Translations under genes and position numbers: made by a program
Notes under the pieces: model-generated
What the model saw: the letters and a program-made list of their open reading frames with translations, nothing else
The model's database searches: none
What the model was told of the DNA's origin: nothing
Origin: Nocardia sp. NRRL S-836
Lineage (GTDB): Bacteria > Actinomycetota > Actinomycetes > Mycobacteriales > Pseudonocardiaceae
Assembly (NCBI RefSeq): GCF_001279525.1
Contig: NZ_LGDY01000097.1
Coordinates: 46,076-110,075, forward strand
Reading direction: 5' to 3'
Length of the DNA: 64,000 nucleotides
Shown here: positions 37,901 to 49,900 of the stretch, in pieces
Numbering within the stretch: the first letter of the stretch is position 1
Layout of the letters: each line of letters opens with the position of its first letter

Positions 37901-40900
37901 TCTCGTCGTGCGAGCGGTCCTCGGTACCCGCTGTCGCAAGGGGTTCCGCGCGCGACGGCCCCGGTTCGCCGACCGGTGCGTGGATCAAGGCGTCCTGGGC
38001 GGCGTCGACTGGGGCGGTCGCCCGGTAGTGGTTGATGCCGTCGTGAACGACGTAATAGGTGCGGAGGCTGGGGTCGATGTCGACGCCGTTGGTCGACAGC
38101 CCGCCGTCGTTCGTGATCGTCTTGAGATTGATCTTCAGCACTCCGGGCACCAACTGCGGAGCGAAGTCACCGCTTTCGCTTGCCCAGTGCCCCGGAGTGC
38201 GCAGCCCGGTCTCGATCGCGTCCGCCGGGAGGCCCAGGTCGTCCGGGCTCTGCCCATCCAGCTCCAGCCTCCCCAGGCCGCGGTAGGCGTCCGCCGTGGC
38301 CTGGCGCAAACCCAGCACCGTCTGTTCCTTGCCGAGTTGCTTGAGCCGGCGCGACCACACGTCCTCGGGCACGGACCTGAGCACGGCTTCGTAGAAGCAG
38401 TCCCCGTCGCGTTCGAGGTCGACGACCCGCAGCCCGAGCCGAGCGGCGGCCGCAGCGGACTGCGCGGAAGGGCCGTGCTCCTCCGATGACGGAGCTCCCA
38501 GTCCCCCTTCCACTGCACCCGCCGCGATGCCGTGCTCCCCGGTCGCCCTCGGCGTGGTCCGCTCGTCCCGAACAGCTTTGATCAGCTTCATCATCTTGTT
38601 GGTGCCGGCGTAGCCGCGACGCTGACGAACAGCCTTGGCGATCGCCTTGACGTTGTCGCGGGGATGGTCGGCGATGTGCTCACGGATCAAGTCCTTGACC
38701 TGCTCCTCCTCCGACCCGTCCTGGATTCCCGTGACCTGGCTGACCAGGAGCCGCAACCTCTCCTCGGTGCCGACGGCGCCCCGCGCGGTGACAGCATCGA
38801 GGATCGCCTTGAAGTCGTCTTCGGGATGCTCGGCAACGTGCTCACGGATCAAACCGGTGTTCCGCTCATCAGCGACCTCGCGAACCAGGTTCCCCAACCG
38901 CTTGTCGCCGCCACTGGCGCCCCGCGAACGAACAGCCTTGACAGTCGGCCAGACACCCGCACCAGGCGTCTCGGCGAAATACTCGCGGATCAACTCGATG
39001 ATTTGACCGTCACTCGACTTGTTACGGGCCTCGGCCTGGGTTCCCCTGGCGGCGTGAACCAACGATGACAAATACTCGTCGGCGCCAGTGGCGCCCTGGC
39101 TTCGAACAGCCTCGATGATGCCTTTAATGCGCTCGCCAGGATTTTTGTCAAGATGCATCCGGATCAAATCACTGATTTGATCTTCACTCAACTCACCATA
39201 GGGCCGGACCTGGGTCCCCTTGACCAGATGAATCAGATCCCGCAACTTCCCGTCGCCGCCGATGGCGCCTCGCAGACGAATGGCGTCCCTGACCGCCACG
39301 ACGCCAGCATCGGGATTCTCGGCAAGATACTCCCGAATCAAACTTTCGATTTCTTCTTCACTCGAGCCACCAGAAGACTGGGCCTCGGTTCCCCTCGCCT
39401 TGTGAACCAGGTGCCGCAGCAGCTCATCGCCGCCGGTGGCGCCCCGCTGACGTACAGCCTCGACAAGCAGCATGATGCCGGCATCAGGATTCTCAGCGAG
39501 GTACTCCCGAGCCGCAGCGATGACCTGCTCGTCGCTCAACCCCCTGCGGGAACGGGACAGCGTTCCCTGCGACGGCGGATTCTTGCCGTGCGAGCTGTCC
39601 TCGACACCCGGCACGGGCGGTGGTTCCGTGAGCGACGAGGCGAGGCCGGATCGCACCGGCAGCTCCCGATCGGTGAGCGGCCCGACGGCGAGCTCGCTCG
39701 GACGTGGCCGGTCCGGGTCGCTGACCTGTGCGTGGGCCGGGTCGTCCTGGGCGGCATCGAGCCCGGCGGTCGCCCGGTGGGGCCCGGTATCCGGGATCAG
39801 GTCCTTGAGCCGGTCGTCACTCGGCAGGTCCGCATCCCCCGGTACCGCAGGCGCAGCGGGTGCGGCAGGCGTGGTGTCGCGAGCGGCACGGTGGGTGCGC
39901 TCGACCGCCTCCGCGGTGACCAGGCCGCCGGAGAGCCGCGCGATCTCCACGGGCGTCAACGCAGGCCGGTTCTCCCGCATGGCCGACACCCACTCGCCGA
40001 CCAGCTCCGCGGTGACGGGACTGACCGGGACGCCACTGGGTCCCCTCGTCAAGTTCAGAGCGGGGTACTGGCGGGCTTGGACGTGCTTCAACGCATCGAG
40101 CAGCGTGTCCCTGCTGTGAGCGGCCGGCACGAAAGCGACGACCCGCTCGCGCACCTCGTCCGGCAGGGTCGCGCGCTCGGTCGCCTGGTAGTCGTTCCCA
40201 TCACGGTGGACGACGTGATAGGTGGGAAGTCCGTCGTCGAAGCCGGGCTGGGTCGAGACCCGGCCGTTCTCGCGGATCGTCTTGAGGTTGACGCCCAGCA
40301 CGTCGACCACCAGCTGCGTAGCCCATTGGATGCTCTGCGCGTTCTGATGGCTCGACGAGCGCAGACCGTTCTCGACCTCGTCCGGCTCCAGCTCGTCCGG
40401 GTGGTGCACGCCGAGCTCGCGCGCCTTCAGCTGACGGTAGGCATCCGCCGTGGCGTGGCGCAACGCGGTCACGGACCCTTCCTGACCGAGCTTTGCGGAC
40501 AACACATCGCCGGGCACGGACTTGAGCACGGCTTCGTAGAAGGAGTCCTTGCCGGGTGCGACGTCGACGACGCGCAGCCCGAGGTCGCTTGCGACGGTGG
40601 CGAGCCTGATGTCGTTGATCAGTTTCACCAGTCCCGAGCTCCCGAGGACGACACCCCGGTCACGAAGGGCCTGAAGGATCGACTCGTTGTCGGCGGCAGG
40701 ATTCTCGACGAGGTGTTCGTGGATCGAACGCGCGATGGCGCCGTGGTCCTTGACCGCCCTCGGCTCGTCCGCCCGTTGCTTGACAGCGCGCATCAGACGC
40801 TGCAAGCGTTCTTTCCGCACCTCGCCGATCAGCTCGTGCAGCCGGTGGTCGGAACTCGTAGCGCCCAATGCGCGAACCATCGCAAGGATCGTGCTGTCGT

Positions 40901-43900
40901 CGTCATCGGGATGACCGGCAATGCGCTCACGAACGAGTTCGAGGTCCCGCTCGTCGTCCGACGGCCCGTGAGCAGGGACGTTCGAGGTGTCGTCGAGCGA
41001 GGTGGTTGCCTGGTAGTGGTCCACATCGTCGTGGACCACGTAATACGTGTCGGGGTTGTTGTCGATGACGACGCCGTTGGTCGAGAGCCGACCGTCGTGG
41101 GTGATCGTCTTGAGGTTGATCTTCAACACTCCGGGCACCAACTGCGCAGCGACGGCAACGCTCTCGCCGTCCCACTGTCCTGAAGTGCGCAGACCGTACT
41201 CGACCGCGTCCGCCGGAAGCCCCATGCGCTCCAGGCTCCGTCCACCCAGCTCCGGCAGCTTCAGGCGGCGGTAGGCGTCCGCCGTGGCTCGGCGCAACCC
41301 CGCCACGGACGCGTCCACGCCGAGCTCGACGAGCCGGGCCGACCACACCCGCTCAGGCACGGAAGTGAGCACGGCGGCGTAGAAGCGGTCGCCGTCGGGT
41401 GCGATGTCGACGACGCGCAACCCCAGTGCGGCAGCAGTGGCAGCGGGGCTGTTCCCCTCCAGGGACAGGGCCACCAGCTCGTTCGCCACCGCGCCGGCGA
41501 CTGATGGCCTGCTCCGCTTGTGCTGTGAGGTCACCACACCTTCGACGGAGGAAACCGGACGTTTCGCCGCGGAGCCGGACGCAGCCGGCTCGTGCCGCCT
41601 TTCCCCGCTGCGGTCCTGGTTCACCCTCAGCGGTTGCGCGCTCGACGAGGAGGCATCGGGTCGTACCGGGAGGTTCTGATCGCCGGGCGCTCCACCGCGG
41701 GGCCCGCGCGGGCTTGCCAGTCCCAGGTCCTTCGCCAGTGTGCGCACCAGGTCGTCCGGGCTCAGGGCCGGAACCGCCGACACCCCCTGGTCCGTGGTGT
41801 AGAGGTGGTGGGCGACCACCTCCACGGCGAGCTCGTGCTTGTTCCGCTGCTCCACCTGCTGCGCACTGGGCTCTCCCAGGGACATGGGCGGCACCGAGTG
41901 GCGTTCCACGATCTTGCGCGCCTGGTCGTGGAACGCGCTCAACGCGTGGGCGGGCATCTTCTGCCACCACACCGGAGCCGGCTGCCGCGGATCCGTCCAC
42001 TCCGGCCGCTGCTCAGGCCCGGCCGGAACGGTCCGCGGTGAACCGCTGCGGGCAGCGTCCAGGTCGTCAAGGCCAGCGAAGGACGGGGTGTCCGACTCCG
42101 TCCCGATCGGTTCGCCCGAGACCTCGACGACCGCCTCCTCCGGCGGAGCCGCTGAGTCGGCACGCGTGGACACACCGTCGCGGACGGTGGCCGCCGAGTC
42201 GACCTCCGGCTTTGGCTCCGGGTCCACAGTGGAGGGAGTGTCGCCGGCCGGGTCGGTGTCCGCGGCGAGCGGCCGGGGTGGCGGAGTGGAGCCGTCCTCG
42301 TGCGAGACGGGTGGCGCGTCGTCCGGCGTCGGCGGCACGTCCTCCTCAACCGGCGGTGCGTCGTCCGAAACCGGCGGCACCTCAGCCGGAACCGGTGGGG
42401 CGTCGTCCGACAACGGCGACACATCACCTGACACCGATGTTGCGTCCTCCGACAATGGCGACACGTCACCTGGCACCAGCGGCAAGTCCTCCGACAACGG
42501 CGACACGTCACCTGGCACCAGCGGCAAGTCCTCCGACAACGGCGACACATCACCCGACACCAGCGGCAAGTTCTCCGACAACGGCGACACATCACCCGAC
42601 ACCAGCGGCAAGTCCTCCGACAACGGCGACACATCACCCGACACCGGCGACAGATCCCCCGACGACAGCGACGACACGTCGTCCGAAACGAACGGCGCCT
42701 CCTCCGACACCGGCGGCAACTCCACCGACAACGGCGGCAACTCCACCGGATCCGGCCGCACCTCCTCCGGGCTCGGCGGCACATCACCACGGACGGGCGG
42801 TGCGTCGTCCGCAGCGAACACGGCCCGCAGCTCGACCCGGACGTCCCCGGCCTCCGCGACGTGCCTCATCTCCACCTGGACGGGCGGGCGCGGCGCCGAT
42901 CCTGCACCACGGCGGGCGGAGCGGGTGATCTCCGCCATCACCGCCGACACCGCGGCGGCCGGTGCCGGACCGGTGAGGTCGCCGTGGGCGACGATCTCCA
43001 GACCGGTGGCGGAGAGCTCGCCCGCCCGGCCGAGGACCCGGCCGACGCGAACCCGGTCGGCGGGGGTCAGCCTGGGCGCTGCCGGGGACAGGCGGATCTC
43101 CGCGGTGGGGTTCGGGCTGGGACGCGGTGCGGGCACCCGTGCACCGGACTCGTCCACGGCAACGGGCGTCTCCGTCGAGCCGTCGACGAGGTCCCGCAGC
43201 TCGGCCGGTGTGTCGCGGGGGCCGAGGTCGAGCGGCGGCAACAGGTGCTCGTCGGCGGGTTCGGTGAGCGTGCCGACCTGCGCCTCGTGCGCGTGCAGGG
43301 CGTCCCACCAGGCGTCGAGCGCGTCAGCGTGGGCGTTCTCCGCCCGCGCCAACGCTTCCGCTGAACCCTCGACGTCGCGTTGAGCGGCGTCGAGCGCTCC
43401 CGCGAGGGCGGACGCCGCGGCCACGAGCGTCGCGTCGGCCGCCGCGAGGGTGCGGGCGGTGTCGGCGAGCTCGGCGGGGATGCGGTCCTGGTAGTCGTCG
43501 TCGACGAGCACGACCGCGTCGCGGACCCCGAAGTCCACCACGGCGGCGCGGTCGCGGTGCCCCGTGCGGCCCTTGGTCCTGGCGACGAACCGCACCTCGA
43601 TGTCGTTGAGCCACAGTCCCGCCAGGCCCGTCGAGCTCGACGCGGGGACGGACTCGCCGTCGTGGTGGTGTTCGGCCTCGGCCTCGCCTTCGGAGCCGAT
43701 GCCGCCCACCACCCGCAGCGGCACCGCGAACGCGGCGCCGCCGCCGAGGGTCTTCTGCTCGCCGAACTTCTCGTGGCCCGGCGGCTGCGTGCCGCCCGGA
43801 CCGAGCAGGGGGCCGGCGGCCATGCCGAACTCGGCGGCCGACTCCTCCGCCACGGTCTCGGTGCCGGAGCTGTTGCCCTGCGTCGAGACGGTGGTGCGCG

Positions 43901-46900
43901 CCGAGACGCCGGTCAGCGTCGGGGTGCCGGTCCTGCGCGCGTGCAGTTCGAGTGACCGGCCGCCGCCGAGCGGGATCTCCAGGGGCGTCCCGGTGGTGGC
44001 GTGCAACGGGAGCAACGCCTTGAAGCGCGGCCCGGTGAGGGTGGTGCGCAGGGCGCTGCGGACGTCTGCGGGGACCTCGCGGAGTCCCGTTCCCTCGTGG
44101 TGGGCGAGCTCGGCCGCGGCGACCAGGTCACCGACGTCGAACCTGAGGTGCCCGGCCCAGCCGCGGCCCAGGCCGGTGTCGCCGCGCCAGCGCGTGAGCG
44201 CGTCCGGTTCCGCTTCCTCCTCCGGCTGCACGACGGGGGCCACGGACGCGGCGGGCCGTGCGGGAACCGTGTCCTCCGGCAGGTGCAGGATCGAGACGTC
44301 GTGCGCGGCACCGGCCTCCGCCACCCGCCGGCCGTGCCGTTCGATCGCGACGGTGAACTCGACGGGGGCGTGGAACCTGGCGAACGTGCCGGACGTCTCG
44401 GCGCTGCTCTCACGCACGACCTTGTGCGTTTTCTTCGTCGTCTTCTTCTTGCGCCCCAGCAGGACGTCGCCGATGACGCCGCCACCCATCATCGCGTACG
44501 GGTTGCTGCGCGAGACGTTCTCGTCCGGCGCCGGGCCGCCGGCCTGGAGTGCGGGCAGCACCACCGGCTCCAGCCGCAGCACCGTCCTGGTGAAGGTCCG
44601 GACCCGGGAACCGAGCGTCGTCGTGCCCCTGGTCTGCTTGACGCCGCCGTGTTCGAGGCCGGCGAACACCGGCCGGTCCAGCAGCTCGTTGGTCATGACG
44701 ACGTCGTAGGTCTCACCGGTGGTCCGGTCCTCCAGGCGCAACGGCTGGGGAACGCCGCCGCGCGCGGAGTCCTCCAGCGTGGTCTGCGCGTCGGAGAGCC
44801 ACGAGCTGATGGCCGCGTAGTTGTCGTGGCCCGTGCTCAACGGAGAGAGCGGGATGAGGCGGCGGGCGCGCTTGGGGCCGAGCGAGCGTTCGAGGTCGCG
44901 GCGCAGCTCGGGCAGCACGGACCGCAGGTCCACCACGCCGTCCACCACGCCCAGGCCCACCGACAGCGGTTCGCCGGGACGCAGGAACGCGGGAGGTGCG
45001 ACGACCCGGTCCCCTGCCGTCTCCCCGGTCTCGTCGTCCACGGCTGCGGCCGGGTCGTCCGCGAGCGCGTCGGCGACGGCGGAGGGAGCGGCCGGTGCCG
45101 TGCCGGCCAGCGTGGTGACCGCGAGCGCCGCGAGCGCGGACGTGGCGGGATCGCTCCTCGTGGCCAGGTCGCGGACGCGGGCGTCCTCTTCGGCCTGCTT
45201 CGTGCGGATGGCGTCCAACTGCGCGGTGGTCACCCAGGCCGTGACGGCACGCGGGAGGTCGAACTGCTCGTTGGCCGTCACCGGAGCCGCGGGCCGCAGC
45301 ACACCCCAGGCGTTGCGCCAGCGGCGCGACCGCACCTCCGCGACGACCGTGGTCCGCACACCGAACCGCACGAGGTGCAGGCGCTCGGGCTGCCGCGCGG
45401 TGGAGGTGCCGGTCGCGACGTCCGTGGCGACGTCCTCGGTGCTGGACTTCTCCAGCACCATCGGGTCGCCCTCGATCACCAGCAGCGCACCGGGTTTGAC
45501 GGTCGCGCCCTCCTTGCCGTCGGTCGTGACGTCCTTGTAGAAGGCGAACGCCGTCAGGTCGGCCGCGGCGGTCACCGCCGCGGTGAACTCCTTGCCGGTA
45601 CCGACACCCGTCTCGACCGCGGTGGACGTCACCGCCTGCCGCCAGCCCCCGCCCAGCACCTCGACGTCGCGGGGCTGGAAGGAGACCTCGGCCGCCGCGA
45701 ACCGCTTGACCCGGCGCCGCGCCCACTGCAGTCCGCGGACACCGGTGGTGCGGCTGAAGACGCGCTGGTCGGCCATGACCGCGTCGGGCGACAGCACGGT
45801 GTCGACCAGCACGCTGTTGTCCGACTCGGCGAAGGAGAAGGCCGGGTCCCCCGAGGCGCGGGTGAGGGCGTCCTTCACGGCGGCGCGCACGTGCGCCAAC
45901 CCCTCGAAGCTCAACACCCTGATGCCGTCGAGGTCACGGGAGAGACCGCGGCGCAACGGGTCGGCGGACACCGGGGCGTCCGGTTCCGGTCGCAACGTGA
46001 TGTGCGGCTGGTCCTGGCTGCCCTCGGTGCGGTCCACGACGACCGGGGCGGGCCGCGTGCTCGAGACGTGGGCCTCGGGAACCCACACGTCGGCTTCGAC
46101 CCGGAACGTCGTCTCCTCCGACGTGGCGCCCGATTCCGGGTCGACCAGGGTGACCGGCTCCGTCCGCGGCACGTGCAGGCCGGGCCGGCCGATGCTCACA
46201 CCGCGCACCATCGCGTTGTGGCGCTTGTAGGTCTGGCCGCGCAGCGTCCAGTCGACCGTGGCGGTGAAGCGGTGCTTCGGCTCCGCCACGACGGCACCGG
46301 TGTCGTCGAGCGCGCCGCCCTCGCGCCGTTCCTCGCCCCGCTTCGCGGTGAGGCCGGAGAGCCCGGACCTGGTCCAGGCGAAGGCGCTGTAGAGCGACGC
46401 CACGACGACGACGGCGCGTTCGGTGATCGTGGCGGTGACGCGGCCCGCCGCGCCGACGCCGGTCGACCTGGTGCGCGACCTGGTGTGCTGGGTCGCCTGC
46501 GTGTCGGAGGTGGTGACCACGGCGGGGTCGGCGGCGGTGCGCACCTCCCCGGTGTCGCGCAGGTCCGACATCGACGCCTTGAGCGTGAACGACACGTGGT
46601 AGTCGTGGCCCCAGCCGTGCTTGGGCTGCAACGGGATGCGCAGACCGTCCGCGGACAGCGCCCGGTCCGCGAGCAGACCGAGCTCGCGGTCGGTGAGCAG
46701 GCTGCGCAGGGCGTCCCTGCGGCCCAGCGCCTCCTGGAGCTTGCGGCCGATCGTCCTGCCCGCGGAGGGGTCGTCGAACTGGGACAGGAACCGGTCGCTG
46801 CTGAGGTACCACCGCTTGTGGCCGGGAACCGTGCGGACCGAGTTCTCGATCAGGCCGAGGACCTGGGACGCGACCTGCGACACCTCCAGCGACGCTCCCG

Positions 46901-49900
46901 CGAGGGCCCGGCCGGACTCCAGCGCCTCGGGCCCGTAGAGGCGGCGCGGCGGCACGACTTCCGTCTCCGGTGCGGCTTCGGCCCTGACCTCACGCCACTC
47001 CACCGCGCGCACGTCGCCGGCGAAGGTCATCGCGGGCTTGCCCGGCACCCGCACCTGGAGGTCGAAGACGCGCTCGACCTGCTGCGCGCGCCCGCGCCGG
47101 GTGCTCGTGTGCTTGACCTCGCCGGAACGGCTGATGGACTGCTTGTGCGCGCTTTCCACCCCGCCCATGACCACCGGACCGGCGACCAGGCCTGCGACGC
47201 CGAGGTCGAACCCGGGACCGGCCATCATCTTCGAGTTGGCGCCGCGACTGGCGGTGCCCGAGTCGGAGACCTCCGCACCGATCGACTCGACGTCGGTGAA
47301 CGTGACGTCGTCGAGCGTGCGGAGCACCACCGGTTCCTCGCGCTCGACCAGGCGCATCTCGACGGCGCTGGGCGTGTGCAGCCACGCGACGAACGGGTGC
47401 TTGCCGGTGAACAGCATCTCGGACCGGACCCAGCCGTGCCCGCGTTCGGCCTGCTCGGCGGTCACCGCCATGTCCTGGTAGCGCTTCTTGAACGTGCTGT
47501 CGTCGAGGAACTCCCTCAGGTTGCTGCGTCCGGGACGGCCCGGCTTCACCAGCGACCCCGGCAGCGCGGAGACGACCTTGTCGAACAGCCGGTGCTCGCC
47601 GTCCGCGTCCGGCGGCAGCGGCCTGCCCCGGTAGCTGCCCGGCGCGTTCCGTCCGATGTGGACCGACTCGACGAAGGCCGGGCCGTCCGCGAGAACGCCT
47701 CCCGGCTCCCCGTCCGGCACGTCGGGCACCGAGAGGTCGGCGACGACGTCACCGAGCTCGACGGGGTCGCCGACGACCCGGCCGCGGGCGTCGCGCAGGG
47801 TCAGCTCGATCCACACCGGCACCGACACGTCCCGCGTCGGGAACGCCACGGCCACCTGCCGGCCGCCGCTCGCCGTCGCACTGGCGCCCACCGCGACCGA
47901 GTTGCTGGCGTCGGTGGAGGCCCCGACGGTGCCGACCGCGGTGAACCCCGGGGTGGCGGGGATGAGGACCAGTGCCAGCGCGGAGTTGGCCTGGGCCGCG
48001 CTCGACGCCCCCGAGAGCGTCGCACTGCCGGTGGGACCGTCGAGCCCGACGGACCGCGACGCCGTTCCGCTCTCCGTCGCGCCGTCCCAGAGGTAGCGCG
48101 TCCTGGCGTGCAGCTCGTAGTGCCTGCCGCCGACCTCGACGTCCTCCGACCGCCCGTCGCCGAGGAACCCGCCGACACCGGCCTTCAACGCCGTCACGAA
48201 GTGCTCGACGCCCTTGCGCTCGCCTTCGGGCAGCAGCGCGTCGATCGCGGCGTCCACCGCCGCGCCGCCCGCGATCTCACCGCGCTGGGTGACGAGCCCC
48301 GAGGACCGGTCGCCGGGGAGGTCGAGGCCTCCGGCGGTTGAGGACTCCTCCGCGGACCGCCTGTCGTCACCGGCCGTGGCACTGTCCACTTCGGACCTGT
48401 CCAGTGTGACGAGCGGGATGTCCTCGACCGTCCCGGCCTCAGGGCCAGGCAGGAGGGAGGCCACGTCCTCCCGCGTGTCGCTCAGCTCCGGCTCGACCGC
48501 GCGGGAGGACTCCAACGCCTCGCTCGCCTCGTGCGTGGCCGGCCCTTCCTTCGGGACGGACGCCCCGGGGCGCGGCGCCACGTCGTGGTGGGACGGGTTC
48601 TCACCCTTCGGCAGTCCGAGCCGGATGGGCTGCGGTTGCCCGCCGGGGGCGCTGTGACCGAGGTCGGGGTTTCCGCTTGGCGTCGGCGGTTGCACGGTCC
48701 CCGGCCTGCGGTGGGCAAGCGGCGCGAACGCCTTGTTCATCTCGCTGACCGCCTGCGTGGAGTTTCGATCCGCTTCCACCGCGGCCAACTCCCGGCCACC
48801 GAGATCTTCGGACGTGAGGGTCACGAAGACGCCGGTGTCAGGGACCGAGCCGGGCGCCACAACGTTCACGGTCACCCTGACCGCGATGGCGCCGGGGTCC
48901 ACATCGAGGCCGAGCCTGCGGAGCTGCTCGCTCTCCGCTTTCACCTCCGCGTCGAACACCTCTCTGATGGCCTCTGCCCGCGCTTCGGCGACCGCACGGC
49001 CCGCGGCGCCGGGAGCCGCCTCGTTCACAACGATGTCCACCTCGGGGAGAACGGCCTGCTTGAGGCCTCTCCACGCGGCCGTGCGGGTCACCCGACGCGC
49101 CGTCTCCCGCACGTCCGAGACGTGCGAGGACGACAGGGACGTCTGGCCAGGAGCGAACTGCACGGTGGTGTCATCGATCTCGTCCGCCACGAGGTCGGAG
49201 AGCGGTACCTCGGGAACCGGTGGCCGCTGGTCGGGCACGGCCGCGGTGAAACGCCCGTTCTCGACGACGGCGTTGCTCCCGTGGAGTGCCGTCATCATGA
49301 CCATGTTCGTGGCGCCGAAGACCTGGGGCCGGAGGTTGTGCTCCGACTCCAGTGTCCGCTGGAACAGCTCCGCGACGGTGGGCTGCCCGGTCCCGCTCGG
49401 AGAGTTGAGCCAGCATTGCCCCAGCGCGACCGGTGTGTCCGAATCCGGTGCTGCCGCGGCGAAGAGCGCCGTCCCCGCCACCAACCGGGCGCTGAGTTCG
49501 CCGCCGAGGCCCACCGGATCGCCGAAGACGAAAGGACGATCGGCCCGGCGACCGAACCAGAAACTCCGCTTGCTGCCGTGTCCCTCGATGAGCCACGGAG
49601 AACGGCTGGAGCCTGCCCACGGGGTGAGGTAGGCCTTCATCACGGGGGTGGCGTTCGGTCCGGTCGTGAGTTCGCGGAAGTAGTACTGCAGTTCCACCTC
49701 GTTCCTCCGACGCCCGGCGGAGGACATGATGTAGTCGTCTTGCAGGTTGAGCGGGAAGTACTGGCCGTGCTCGCCCAGCCGGTCGCTCACCAGGGCCCGG
49801 GAGATGACGTCGGCGGAGGACGGCGATGGCGGCGGAACGGAGATGAACCCGCGACCTTGCAGGAAGATCGTCCCGTCCGGGTACAGCGTGACAACACCGT

